Of a stretch of 64,000 nt of DNA, positions 1 to 11,508 are shown piece by piece. Under the pieces are notes generated by a model. It searched no databases. It saw nothing but the letters and a program-made list of their open reading frames with translations, and had not been told where the DNA came from. A program made the position numbers and the translations under genes. Source of the stretch: Cubamyces lactineus (lineage: Eukaryota; Basidiomycota; Agaricomycetes; Polyporales; Polyporaceae); the NCBI GenBank assembly GCA_022376465.1, contig JACDTU010000034.1:104902-168901 (forward strand), in the 5' to 3' direction. The first letter of the stretch is position 1. Every line of letters starts with the position of its first letter.

Positions 1-355
1 AGACCACCGGGGCGCCATTGTCCAACCCGGCTGCTACTGTTGCTTGAATTCAGACCACAGTACGAGGAAAGGTGCCACTGGCTTCTATGTCTAGCGGAAT
101 GTATCAAAACAAGTTGCAGTGGACCCAGACAGCCAAGGCTATGTCGTCACCTATATATTAGTTGAATAGACACATATTTAACATGCATTACCTTGACGCG
201 AACAAGGCGGCAGTTCACCTCGAGTTTGACGATCGTGGTACTAACGACCGTTGTGAGTCGTGACGTTCGAATTTCGGAGGACTGGCCAGATCGTCTTCCA
301 CAAGTACTCGCCCTGCTTTCTATACATATATGTATTGAACAGAATTATAATATCC
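1..355. other. Intergenic, no gene seen
   Basis: No open frame with recognisable family signal or plausible splice structure is visible upstream of the tRNA. The stretch is AT-richer just before the tRNA (around 320-352), which is common in front of tRNA genes. Confidence 0.5.
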
Positions 356-446
356 TCCCGTTTAGCTCAGTTGGTAGAGCGCGTCACTAGTACTTGCTTA
401 CGAGCGAGTCATGACGAGGTCAGTCGTTCGAGTCGGCTAATGGGAA
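356..446 (+). tRNA. tRNA-Thr (anticodon AGT) with an 18-nt intron
   Basis: The sequence folds as a full cloverleaf. The acceptor stem is TCCCGTT (356-362) with AATGGGA (439-445) and discriminator A446. The D stem is GCTC/GAGC (365-368, 377-380). The anticodon stem is CGTCA/TGACG (382-386, 412-416). The variable loop is 417-421, and the T arm is AGTCG-TTCGAGT-CGGCT (422-438). The anticodon loop reads C387 T388 AGT(389-391) A392, followed by an intron at the canonical position after base 37 (about 393-410) and A411 as base 38. GTTCGAGTC (B box) and TAGCTCAGTTGG (A box) are internal promoter elements. AGT, read as IGU after editing, decodes threonine ACU/ACC. The mature length is 73 nt, as expected for a class I tRNA. 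Confidence 0.88.
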
Positions 447-669
447 TCGTTTTGCAAACTAGATTCAAGTTTCTAACAGCGCAACCCTTTGAATTTGCCT
501 TTTCATTAACAAACGAGTGCGAATGCATGATACACATGAGTCTGGACGTTGCCTGTGCCCAGTGTTTCAGCCATCACTGAACGATACTCTGTTCCTAGCT
601 GTTTACGTCGTCCGAGTGTCTTGGAGAATAGCTAGCCCCGCCGGTGGGCCGTGACAGACACCATGGTAT

Positions 670-2492
670 TTACAGAACGAGACATCCTCCATCTTGAGGT
701 ATTCCCGCATCCACCCGCTCCTCGTATAAGCGGCACCGGATCCGCAGATCTTCCACTTCGCGCTCCAGCCCTCGCCTACGCCCACTCTCCTCCATCCGCA
801 CCTTCGTCAACAACGGGAGCATATGGTTCACCTCCTTCCAACAGGGATACCAATCGCTCGCTTGACCCCACATGTCCACGAGTACGAGGGCATCCTCCGG
901 GCTCTCTGCTTGGAGCGCATTGAAGCCGCCATACCAGCTGACCCCGGCATCGACCGCGCACCCGGGAGGGCAGAGTTGACTGAGGAAGAGCGCTACGGGC
1001 TCGGGCTCTGCGATGCGGGATAAGCCGAATTGGAGTTTCTTCAAGCTACGGAACCGGATGGGGGGCAGTGACGCGCGCAGCTCGCGCGAGGCCTCATCCA
1101 GGTCCGCTGTCGACGCATCGAGGTAGAGCCCGAGCTCGCGTAGGTTGGGGCAGTGTTGAGCGAATGGAATGAGAGCTCGGAGGGTAAGTGGAGGGGACTG
1201 CGGACATGGGATTGGTTCATTGCCCAGGAAAAGGATTTCCAGAGAGGGCATGTTGGATGCGAGCTCCTGAATGTCGCTTTGCTTCAAGGCGAGAGGCGCG
1301 TCCCAGTTGATGACGAACTCCTTCAGCTTCGCGAGTTTGAACAAAGGGCGCAGCGTGCCCAGGGTCACGCGGTCGTCGTCCGACAGGCGGGTGCGGAACA
1401 TGAGTGGACTGGGGTCTCCAACAAAGTCGACATGCAGTTGCGTGAGGTGCGGCAGGATCCGAGACACAGAGTCGAAGAACTCGTGGAGCTGATACGGAGG
1501 TACGATGTAGAGGACGTGCACATACAAGCACTGGAGATTTGACGGCGCGAACTCCGCATTCAAGAAGCGTACCATATGCGGGAGGTGAACGCTGACGGAT
1601 AGGTCGACAAGGGATGGGAATGCGCCTTCGTGGGGGACGGGGAACCAGTTGTGGACGTCCGAAGCAACCCCTGAGCCTTGGCTCTCAAGAAACTCGAACT
1701 GGATCACCCGTATTGAAGGGCTAGCGGACAGTCGCTCGATGACTTTGGCACTGTACGTGAATTTGGGGAGGACGATCTTCTGCAGCTCCGGAAGTGCTTC
1801 TATTAGCTCGCAAAGGGTCGCCTCAATGTCTCGCACTGGGAAGGAGAAGCGCAAGTCCAAAGAGTTTAGTTTCGGCATGCGCAAGGGTATCTCCTGGAAA
1901 TAGACAGAAAGCGGGTAGTCGTCCGAGGGTACTAGCTTGACCGCGAAGTGCTTGATGTTCTCGTGCATGAACATCAGCGAACATCGGAGACGCTGTGGTA
2001 GTTCTGACGTCCATGTAAGCGTCGAAAGTTTGGGTAGGATGTTGAACGTCGTCCGAGTGCGCGCAACCTCGTCAAAGACGAGTGCTCCTCGGATACGCTC
2101 GTCGTCTGCTGGTAGGACCGAAAGGGTGCGGATACGACGGGCGTATCGCATGAACCTGGACCAATCCGAAGGTTCAATGGGCCTCACAAAGCGCTGAGAT
2201 GTAGATTTCAGTGTCTGAGCACTGCGTAAACTGATTACTCGTAGATACATACGTCGGATTCCTCAGGGGCATGTGGGTTCTCAATGGGCGCGAGGAGGCC
2301 GAACAATCGGCGAAGGTCGTCTACGTCGCGCCAAAGCGTATCGAGGGCTACCTCAGACCATTGTTTGCACACGCATGCGCATCGTGATTTTCCTCCCGCA
2401 TCTAGGAAAGAGAACACGAGCTCCAGAATCTCGGGAATGGCTAGCACGCGCTGTGTCGTCGTGCCGTAGGCTGAGGACTTATGGTCTGGCAT
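670..2492 (-). CDS. F-box protein with LRR-like C-terminal region
   Basis: Two exons (2492-2253 and 2193-670) are joined across a 59-nt GTATGT...CTCAG intron, giving 587 aa. Residues about 15-60 form an F-box: RVLAIPEILELVFSFLD, then CVCKQWSEVALDTLW. In the known family this recruits Skp1 and makes the protein a substrate adaptor of an SCF ubiquitin ligase. The remainder is leucine-rich with repeated L-x-x-L segments resembling irregular LRRs, and the end (EREVEDLRIRCRLYEERVD) looks like a short coiled coil. The frame is open further upstream, but the ATG at 2492 is chosen because the F-box follows closely and upstream residues have no family character. The layout is that of the many lineage-specific F-box/LRR genes of polypores. 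The substrate is unknown. Confidence 0.85.
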
Positions 2493-3082
2493 GAACGCTA
2501 CCAGATTGATATTGTTAGTAAAGACCCTTCGTAGAGTTTTGGATACACCCACATGTTTCCCGGTATAGGAGACCTGAAAGAACGGGTGTGGTTGATGGAC
2601 AACCTGTGCTGGTTTGTTGCCACAGCGGGAATCGAACCTAAACATTGTTCCCCATAGTCACATGCTTGTTGGGCGCTCGCCCTACGGAAAGGCGCTCGTT
2701 GGAACTCGGGTGGCCCGGCGGCGTGAGGGCCTCATGGTCCATGGAGGCTTAGTAGCAGCTTTAGAGTAACTTACGACCAGGCCGCACTGTTCAGGTGTTT
2801 GCGTTTGCCTCGTCCTTGGTGTCTATCATAACACCCATGTCCTACGTGCGACATGCGTCAAGACAGGAATTTGTAATAAGCGGGCCCCGGTACATGAATA
2901 CTTGAACTCAGGGCTTGTCTTGCACACTACGCTCATCTGACTAACTTGTTGGAGTATCCATCGGATTCGCACAGACAATCGCTTTCCTTGCGGCAATCAC
3001 TCACGCGCGTCCTAATCAACTCGGGACAAACCAAGAATTGTACGATTTATAGACCTAGTCGACTCAACAGCTAAGGGACTGG
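2493..3082. other. Intergenic between F-box gene and D1
   Basis: This holds the presumed promoter of the minus-strand F-box gene and the 3' flank of the minus-strand gene D1. A GGGAATCGAACC string near 2627 resembles the T arm of a minus-strand tRNA, but no acceptor or anticodon stem pairs with it. Confidence 0.5.
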
Positions 3083-5415
3083 CTACATTTCGGCAACGTT
3101 AATCGTGACAGATTCACTCACTTCGGCCGGGATCGCGAACACAACATCCTCCATGCTGTTGTTCCGCCCGAGTACATGAGTCCTTGTCTGGAATATGCCT
3201 CTGTGTGTCAGCGTCGCTACATACACGAGTAAATGGAGGAATCGACGTGCGCACCTGCCCGGTTACAGCTACAGGGCTCCCGGCTTGTACGCGCGGTCGA
3301 CCCAGTGCGTCGACCTCAGATTCTCCTAGTGTGCGATCCAAGGAGTCGAAGTCGTCCATGAAGCGATTGTCGATAGCACGTCGCGAATTCAATCTGACGG
3401 GTAGTAAGGGTCTGCCGTGAGCTTATTAGTATGAGCGCTCGTATGAGACTCACACGGCTAGGACTGAGTTCGCATACACTAGTCAAGCGAAATTTCAGCA
3501 TAGAGAAATAGAGTAGTACCAAAGTACTAAGTGTTGCCACGTACACTTCGCCCCAACAATGCTAATGGTGGCATATATTAAGTTACCAGGTATAATGAGG
3601 ATCTGTAGCCGTTTGAAGACAGCATCATTACGGAGATACGCTGAAGGTCAGAGCCAAGCACGACTTACGAAGACGAAGGCCAGACAGCTGGCAATGCTGT
3701 GCGAGTATTAGAGGGAGAAATGTCTCACGCTACACATCGTATTACATACCTCGTAAGAAGCCCTGGTGTATCACGACACCGACATGAGCCCAGGAGTTAT
3801 GCAAGATAAAAGGAATTTATACCCGTATTGATCGTGTAGATGATCAGGATGTCAATCATCGCGTCTGACCTATAGATGTTCAGAGATTGCGATTGTTGAA
3901 CCTGTGAACACGGCCCTACCTTCTGAAATGGGTTCGAGACCGGTGTAGGATGAAAATGAGGATGCCCGTCAGGAGGAAGTCACTCAGAACCGCGAGACCG
4001 TATGCTACAGATATCATCCACTGTCATGAAATTGAGTATGTTTCAGCATTCATTACAATAAGCTCTAGAAAGCGTCATGCGTACCCTGATTCGGTGTAGG
4101 TCAGTGATCTTGGGCACATCTTCGAAGCTAGCAGAGAGAGCGACGAGCGTGGTAGTAACTGCCAGATAGAGGGCCATGACAGCTTACGCGACTATTCCTG
4201 CAGCTGTTCAGGTAGTTAGGTTATGGTGCATATACATATTGGGAGTATCCCAAGGAACGAGAGCGTACCCGTCCCGAATGCTAGTGATGCCCTGCATCAT
4301 GATAAAGGTTGTCTTCAAAAGCGCGGTAGGAGGCTTACCGAGCCCTGTGAGCATGGAAATCGCCTGACAGCGAGCGTATGAATTAGCGTGTGTGAACGAC
4401 ATTGACGGATACTGTGGAAGGGGCTCACCGCCGGGATAAGTAGCCATCTGTAGCGCGGACCCACTACCGCAGCCGTCAATGATGTGCTTACTTCCAATGA
4501 AAAGCTATAGCATTGTGGGCTTACAGAGGAAGATGCGGCAGCAGTAGAACCTGTATGCGACCGAGCGAAGTCAACGTCAGCAAACCCTGTCACGCGACAC
4601 GAACAAAGAAGTATATGCTGCTCTCACATTTGGCACGTGAAGATCGCGACAGACTGGGATTTGCGGTATGAAAACCATTGTAAATGAAGACCCACGTACG
4701 ACTCGAGATACTCACAGTCAGGATGAAGGTTGACTCATGGGGAGATAGGCTTTACTCAACGCCTGTTCTCCGCTGAACGTTTGGACGACTCACTCGCGCA
4801 ACCCTATCAGATACCCTAGTATTAGCGTCGAGGTGTCGTGACAAAAGAATCGTCCATCCGATGAAACCACGCACCAATGGAACTCCAAAATGCCAGAGGG
4901 ACTGAAGGCTTCGCTGACCAAGATGTGATAACTTATCGACGCTCAGCGTATTATCCCTTCCCCTATCGTAATGGGATTCACTCACCCAGAGAAAACCCAT
5001 GCTGTTGTGTGAAGCGTCTCCATCACGCTAGGTTGATTCATAGAGCCCAGGACTCAGCCTGATAGAGAAGTACAATGCGGAGGCTGAGATTAGAGACATA
5101 CAGAATCGCTATGACCTGCGACCAGGCACCGTGTCATCCAGGCGAGATGGAAGGAGGTTTGAAGTGGGGATTCGCACCAGCGCTTTCACGTAGAGTTTGT
5201 CGGCGGGGTAGTACACTGAATAGTATCTGTACGCTTGGTTCACGGTGACACCGTATAGCCTATATAAAGATCAATGCGCGAGTGAGTGATCAAAGACGAG
5301 GAGATGGGGTTGATACGTGCATCACACCAAACATCACCCCCAAGAAGATGGCACCGAGTGTGTTGTCTGGCGACGTTATGCCAAGAAGATGCAGCAGATG
5401 CGATATCATTCCCAT
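3083..5415 (-). CDS. DUF6534-like multi-pass membrane protein, copy D1
   Basis: A 22-exon gene reads through from ATG at 5415 (MGMISHLLHLLG) to TAG at 3083-3085. Recognisable family blocks appear in order: NTLGAIFLGVMFGVM; LYGVTVNQAYRYYSVYYPAD; METLHTTAWVFSG; YHILVSEAFSPSG; STFILT; FYCCRIF; RYRWLLIPA; ITDLHRIR; WMISVAYGLAVLSDFLLTG; DILIIYTINTGLLT; PGNLIYATISIVGAK; YANSVLAVLNSRRAIDN. These fit the basidiomycete DUF6534 family, predicted membrane proteins with about seven hydrophobic segments and no known function. The small exons (14, 18, 26, 12 nt and others) keep frame. Intron 1 starts with GC (GCACGT at 5320) instead of GT. It is intermediate in sequence between the two subfamilies of the array and lies apart from the other copies, beyond two unrelated genes. 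Family name is from motif recall; gene structure is read directly. Confidence 0.78.
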
Positions 5416-5875
5416 GTATTGGTACGAGGAATTGCTAGGCAGTGCGACTGGGAACAGCTGGAAGCAGCGAAGAAAGGAGAGCGGTCGTTGTTCCATCTCG
5501 TCGTAGCCCATATGGTGTATATACGCCGCATGTGGTCGGCGCTTGTCACCCTAGTCCACACGTCCCATCGGTGTACCGAGCTGCACTGAGGTCATATGGC
5601 GTTTTAGCCAAGGATAAAGTCGACGGAAAGAACAGAGGCATACCCGGAGATGGATATCTAGTGGCCGCTGGCAGGTTTGACATCCTAACGCATCGACGTC
5701 ACCCAAGGTTTCTGGTCGTCGTTGGCCATGTCTTGATCTACCAAAAAGTGACCCTCTAGATACCGGAAGGAATGAACAGAGCTATATCATACTTGATAAA
5801 CGTCAGTCGTATTATACACTTGGAGAAAACTATGCCGACTTGGAGAAAGCTGGGGAGAAACGTCGATACAACCGT
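5416..5875. other. Intergenic, putative D1 promoter
   Basis: This stretch lies upstream of minus-strand D1 and downstream of the minus-strand hydrolase gene. A TATATA-like string near 5515-5525 lies about 100 nt upstream of the D1 start codon on the coding strand. Nothing else is recognised. Confidence 0.4.
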
Positions 5876-7867
5876 TCAGACCCTTTGCATCACTACACCG
5901 AGAGACGGCACATGCAAGCGTCTCGCGTCCCCGCTCCCGCTGAAGTACAGCGCGTTGATCGCCGCATTGTTGCGGACGCCCCACAGGTCCTGTCCGTTCC
6001 AGTACGGGTAGCACCCCATGTGTTTCTTCCCGTTGTAACCCGGGATGCCCGTGTCCAGTCTTGTCGTGCGTGAATGTGTGTCAGCTAACGTCTGCGACAT
6101 GCATGGCAGACGACGTGAGGGATGATAGACTCACCTGAATTCATCCCGACGGCCGGAAGGACGCAGCGCGAGCCTTCCTTGCGCACCAAACTTCTGCAGC
6201 GCGTCCGCGCCATCGAGCGTGTACCGCTCGACATACAGCGTGCCCTTGTCGACTGTGATGCGCGCAGACGAGTTGCGTTCGTCTCGCCACTCGCCTGCGT
6301 AGAGCTCCGTCGCCATATCTGCGAGCGCGCGGTCGATGGCGGGCTGCATCAGCGCGAACGCCTCGTACGTGAGCTGCGCGGCGTCTGGGTAGTGCCCGGC
6401 CATGAGGAGCACGATGCCATATGACGTCCCTGGATGGATAGCAAGTGCAGAATGATACCCTGCCATCGCACCCACTGGTTTTCGACAGGACAGATGTGTC
6501 AGCAAGACGAGACACGTGTGCAGGTGTCACAACCAGCTCACGCTTCCAGTAGATCTTACGGAGGCGCCCGTATGAGTCTGGCGCCTTGATGATCTCCCAC
6601 ATGAGGCCAAGCTCGGTCCAGTCGTCCTCTTCGAACGCATGAACTGTGGTCCTAAGCCACCTGTCTCGAGTGGATTGCGAGAGCAGGCTCATGGGATGGC
6701 GTGGATTTAACAACGTCTGCGTGAACGTGATTAGGTCGGAGAGCGAGGAGAATTGACCGCCTGCGGGGTTCATTGCGTCAAGGAAGTCTTGATCCTGCAA
6801 TAGAAACCGGTCAATATGTCTGCTCGACAAGACGCGAGTAGTATGGTGGACGCACCGCGACCACAGGGGCGAGTGATGGTACGACCACGAGGTGTTTGTT
6901 GGCCTCGGTCGTAAGGAAGTGGCTTCCGTTCATGCCCAAAGGCTCAAAAACGTCGCGTTTCAGGAGCTCCGCGTAGTTGACGACAGACGCATCTCCTGAT
7001 GCTGCGCTACTCGCGGCCGCCAACGCCAGTCCCAGAGAGCCGCTACCCGTGTTCGAGTATGCGGGATAGAACCATGGTGGCGAAGTAAGGTGATGGCGCG
7101 CGATAGCGTTCAGGAGGTCCTCCTTCGTTGGGAAGGGATGTCCATTCGTGGGCGGCGGGCCGCCGCCAAACATGTTATGCGGCCAGTTGAAGACTGTTCC
7201 TGCAGGCCAGTCTCTTCCCAGCCCGGACATGTGCGAAGCGAGCTGAAAGAGGGTGATTGGGGGCATTTCATGCGCGTCTAGAGACAACTGAGGGTCCAAG
7301 CCATCGAGACGGTACGTGAAGTTCGGGAGGTACTTGTTCACGGGATCCTCCCTGTCCACGATCAGGCACATCAGCAACTGGAAGTGCACACGAATCAGAG
7401 AGTAGTACGGACCATGAGATGATGCCCCGCTGCTCCAAAAGCAAGCCCTCTAAAACGGTGAAGATCTTGCCGGTCGAAGAAATTCGATATGACGAATGGC
7501 TTGTGGTCGGAGACGAGCTGCTCTCGTTACCCCTCATGACGCCAAAGTTCCGCTCATAAAGGGGCCCATCTGCTGTGACCACTGCGACTGACAAGCTGTC
7601 GATGTCACCTTGTGCAAAGCGGGACGTAAGGAACCGATCCACGCTCCCAATGGCGGCATGAATCGCAGGATGGTTCGCAGACGGAGGCGTCTCTTCGAAG
7701 AGGTTGGGGAGGAAAGGGCTACAGCGCCACCTCGTGTCGTCGTTGACTGTCTCCGGCTGGTCAAAGTACTGAAATACGAACGGCGATTGCACCTTGAGGT
7801 TTCCAGAGAAGTAGCCACCTGCAAGCAGAGAGGCGAGAGCGACCGTGATCGCAAGTACAGAACTCAT
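5876..7867 (-). CDS. Beta-lactamase/transpeptidase-fold serine hydrolase, secreted or anchored
   Basis: Five exons (7867-7413, 7351-6856, 6794-6542, 6474-6135, 6059-5876) give 575 aa, with introns of 61-75 nt. The N-terminus (SSVLAITVALASLLAGG) is a hydrophobic signal peptide or anchor. Catalytic motifs of the class C beta-lactamase/PBP-like family are visible: SxxK as S131-T-G-K134 (serine nucleophile and lysine), the Y-S-N motif at residues 250-252 (YPAYSNTG), and a late HPG near SALAIHPGTSYG in the position of the third motif (K/H-x-G). Fungal members act on esters, amides or D-amino-acid peptides rather than serving as antibiotic resistance genes; the substrate here cannot be told. The C-terminal ~120 residues resemble the extra beta-rich domain often attached to such enzymes (inference). 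Each splice junction restores frame and family sequence, e.g. I-S-W|E-D-P-V-N-K-Y. Confidence 0.85.
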
Positions 7868-9158
7868 GTTTACCGAAGGGCGCCGACGAAGCAGAAACGG
7901 GGGAATTCAGACTCTGAAGAGCTGCTGAGCATATGCGTATAAGGACGGGTGAGAGTCGATACAGGGGCAGGGTGAAACGCCGCCGGCATACTGGTAACTG
8001 GACGGGCGCATCTACTGATTCTACATCATGACCAGGTTCCCTCGCCCTCATAGACGCTCACAAAGGATAGGAGTGACATGCGCTACGAGTGAGGATGTGA
8101 GGCGTTTTGGTTCCACACTCACCAGTTCTAACATCCAATGTGCAGTCTGTGGAATGCGACGCGTCACCGACTAGTTGATTACAGGTCAGCCTCATGCCAC
8201 ATGCTTCGTAAGCTTGGCTCGTACCTACCGCAAGAATCTCCATACTCGCGCCCCTAGAACCGACGCTGATTGATGAGAAGCTGGAGGCCATTCCAAGCGC
8301 GCCCACGCACCCTCATCCTGTACATGTTGTTGAGCCCAGTTCGCACTCTGACCTTCATCGGGCCGTTTGCAGCAGTACAGGAACTTTAAATATGCGTTCT
8401 GCTGGTTTTGGAGACTGACATTGTCGCAGCACCGAAGGACAGAGCGAGTCATGAGCGCGGGAGTCGGGAGCAAGCCAGGAGAAGGAGACCTTCAAGGCTC
8501 AAGCCGGAGCGAAGCGCTCAGATGGTTAATGCCGAGCGTCTGGTTATGGCGCCCACCGAAATGGCTTAAGCGCTCGAGCATCGCGCGGCTTTCCTCCTTA
8601 CCGCCATCATAGTTGATTGCACCCCGAAGATGTCGAGAAAACCCTTCGGCCTTCTGCTGAATGCCCATGAAGTACGCCATTATATCTGCAGCGAGGGGCC
8701 AGCGCTGTAATGACCTCAATCTACTACGGATCATCTTCGCGCTCGCTGCTGTCATCTTCTTGCGTTCGCGGAAGCAGTCGTACTGTCATTGAGACTCGGT
8801 GCAGGGTGCCTTCCACCAGACTTCGGCCCACACGGATAGTGGTAAGAACGCCGTTATCATATATCCGAAAACGTTTTCCACGGGGCTGACATCCGGTCCA
8901 CTATTCAGATACAATGCAGACTACGGATTGGTCCATCACCGGCGTTCGCAGTCAGCGCACCGCCGTCACGACCTACAAGCGGCTAAGACACAAGAGATGC
9001 ATCATGCTAGTTCTGCCTGGGTATATCTAGGCGGCAGCATGACGGCGAATCGCGCGAGAACCCCCACTCGATTATCTCCCTCTCAAACGCATCGCAGCCA
9101 CGACAGGACCGAGCCTGACTGACCATCGACTATCCGCTGCCGCGTACATCTCGTTCAA
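7868..9158. other. Divergent intergenic region of 1.3 kb
   Basis: This separates the minus-strand hydrolase from the plus-strand methyltransferase, so it should carry both promoters. No open frame with family signal and no convincing exon chain is seen. Confidence 0.45.
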
Positions 9159-9842
9159 ATGGATCCTTCAGCTACGGTCTACACGAAGTTCATGCTTCGG
9201 GCCTACGACTTCATTGTCCTCAACCTATCCAATCGCTTTGCCTGGCGATGTTCCACGCCCAACACCCTCATCCCATTCTACCAGCAACATCTTGGCGAGC
9301 ATGCGCATCTCGAGGCTGGCGTCGGCACCGGTTATTACCCCGCAGCCTCTGTCAACAAGCTCTCCAAGACGAAGCTTGTCACACTCCTCGACCTCAATCC
9401 CAACACGCTCGCTATGGCAGAAGCCCGCCTGTCAGCGGCTGGATACAGGGGTACTACCGAGACGTTGGAGCGAAGCATATTCGATCCGCTGCCCGAATCC
9501 GCGCATGGGAAATACGACTCTGTCGCGCTCTACTACATCTTCCACTGTCTCCCCGGTGCATTCCCGGAGAAGGCGAACAAAGTCTTCCAGGCCGTCATTC
9601 CTGCACTCGCTCCCGGGGGAGTCGTGTTCGGGTCGACCGTGCTCGGGAAGGAGTGTAACCACAACGCGCTATCACGGACGCTCGTGAAGCTGTACAATAA
9701 GAAGGGGATGTTCGGCAACCGCGACGACACGGAGGCGAACCTGCGGAAGTCGCTGGAGGACAACTTCCACGAGTTTGACCTCAGAGTAGAGGGCATCGTC
9801 GCCCTATTCTCTGCGCGGAACCCCAAAAAGCAGAAAGAGTGA
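9159..9842 (+). CDS. Class I SAM-dependent methyltransferase
   Basis: A single intronless frame of 227 aa, unusual beside its intron-rich neighbours. Residues 51-59 (LEAGVGTGY) form motif I, the glycine-rich SAM loop. LLDLNP (77-81) supplies the acidic residue at the end of strand beta-2 that binds the ribose. DSVALYYIFHCLPG matches motif IV, and LAPGGVVFGSTVLG matches the post-motif helix and strand. Length fits a small Methyltransf_12/25-type enzyme of unknown acceptor. Such genes in fungi are often small-molecule methyltransferases, but no biosynthetic core gene is present here to define a pathway. The start codon is the first ATG of the frame and gives a normal N-terminal cap helix. Confidence 0.87.
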   Translation: MDPSATVYTKFMLRAYDFIVLNLSNRFAWRCSTPNTLIPFYQQHLGEHAHLEAGVGTGYYPAASVNKLSKTKLVTLLDLNPNTLAMAEARLSAAGYRGTTETLERSIFDPLPESAHGKYDSVALYYIFHCLPGAFPEKANKVFQAVIPALAPGGVVFGSTVLGKECNHNALSRTLVKLYNKKGMFGNRDDTEANLRKSLEDNFHEFDLRVEGIVALFSARNPKKQKE

Positions 9843-11508
9843 TAAGGGTGGGAAAGCTTATCCATCCTACTCTTCTTATGTCTGATCTATGGTTGACTTC
9901 TATAGGGCCTATGACGATTCGAAACCGCCCGGCGGCCGTCGCGCGGCTCGTGATGACACGAGCCTCGATAGGACCGGCGACGCGTACGAGTAAAGACGTG
10001 TCGATTTGCCTGTAACTCGCTCATGACTGGTTCCATCACCTTGACAATGATACAAGAATACTAGCAGATTGTCGCCCCCCGGTTTACATGCACCGTACCA
10101 TTGCCCCCAACGACAAGCGTCAAGGCACATTCAAATCATGCAATGGCTTCTTCCACATTCGCTCATTGAGCCTGGATGAAGTGTACGGCAGCCCGGCATT
10201 TTGATGCTGTCAGCCGCGAATTCGCGCTGCTCCGGTCTGTCATCTTAGGGAAAAATCCATCACGGAACGCTTTACCGAGAGATGAGCGCCCCTCGACGTC
10301 GAGAAGACGGACGGACAAGATGGATGGCAATACTAACTCCGCCGCGCCGACGCGCTGATCTGCCTGGCAAGGTTTCTCTTATCCGGGCATCCTGCCGCCG
10401 GTTGCGTGGGTATGGAGCTGGGCAGTCTTGCTCCCGCACCACTCACTAATTAGTGGTGTCACGGCACTTGACGAGATCGGGGTAAGTGCGCACATTGGTG
10501 CTCCCGTATTCAGTCATATTGACGCAGCACGTCTTGACGGCTTCGGTAAATGCACAAGAAAGATCTGTAAATCCTTCGATCTTTCAGAGGCAGGCCGCAG
10601 CCACTCAGTCTACTGCAAACTCGGACATCGTCGGGGGTATGCGACTGCTTGACCATGCCGCAGTCCCCAGAGTTAATATGTGCATGGCCTTTGCGGCGGA
10701 TCTGCGATATTGAATAGAGCGTGACCTCGTATCACGCCGTGGCCATCCATACTGACACCAAGTTCAAGCGCGCGGGCTTCTCCGAACAAACTCTGACGCA
10801 CCGCATCTGTCCTAATATTGTCTACCAGGGACTTGGTTGGATGGATGTTATGTTGCGTCTTCTACGCCGGCCTTGTGGCCGTTCCCAGGTATGTGAGTCA
10901 GCTCTACTGAATTACCTATCTGCTTCCCTTCGACAGCCCGACCACATTTTACCCACTGGTGTGAGCCCGTGCCGATTTGGACGGTTCATCGCATCCGTCG
11001 GCTGAACGCGCATGATCGTCACGTACAGGTATTATTTCGCTGAGCTGCACAGCTCTCCGCTGAACGACTCCTACTCGGGCGATGATTGCATAGATGCAGC
11101 ACTGCGTCAATTCTCAACCCGGATGCCCGTTGCAGACTTGCGGTGTCTTCCCGCGGCGTCTAAGTTTGATTGTACGGCGTTCCATTCGTCGTGTCAGCCC
11201 TTTGTGGTCTTGGTGCACCCGGGTCCAATGTTCTTGTTATGGAGTGGCAGGTGCGAGGGAGTGTGGCGAGTGCCCGAGGCTGTTTCAAGTGACCTTCGTG
11301 TCTTCTCCCTGCCAGATACGCCCCTTCCCCCGACGCATCCCCGGGCGGATGCACGCGGGCTCTGACCACAGCTGGTGTATAAGTGTTAAGGGGCGCGCCA
11401 TCCCCGCCTCCGCGATATCCCCCGACGCGTTTGTTCTGCTGTATCATCCCTACGTCGCGGCCGGCTCATTGATTCTGAGACTATTGACTTTGAGCACCGA
11501 GCCAGAAT
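9843..11508. other. Intergenic; 3' half is the duplicated 5' flank of D2
   Basis: No gene is recognised. From about 10.85 kb onward the sequence resembles the 5' flanks of D3 and D4. A CTTCCCTTCGACA...CCGACCACA segment near 10.92 kb matches segments near 14.73 and 17.95 kb. A ...CCTGCCAGATACGCCCC segment near 11.31 kb matches ones near 15.11 and 18.34 kb. This shows that the duplication unit includes roughly 0.6 kb of upstream DNA. Confidence 0.5.
11378..11383 (+). promoter_or_regulatory. Putative TATA box of D2
   Basis: TATAAG lies 126-131 nt upstream of the D2 ATG. It occupies the same relative place as TATAAAA before D4 and TATTTA before D3 within homologous flanks. The position suits a core promoter; there is no direct evidence of use. 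Confidence 0.5.

Noticed and set aside
2580..2660. Possible minus-strand tRNA suggested by GGGAATCGAACC
   Set aside because: The T stem does not pair over five bases, and no matching acceptor or anticodon stem is present.
5876..7867. Antibiotic-resistance beta-lactamase
   Set aside because: SxxK and YxN motifs define only the fold; fungal members with introns and an extra C-terminal domain are generally esterase or peptidase-like.
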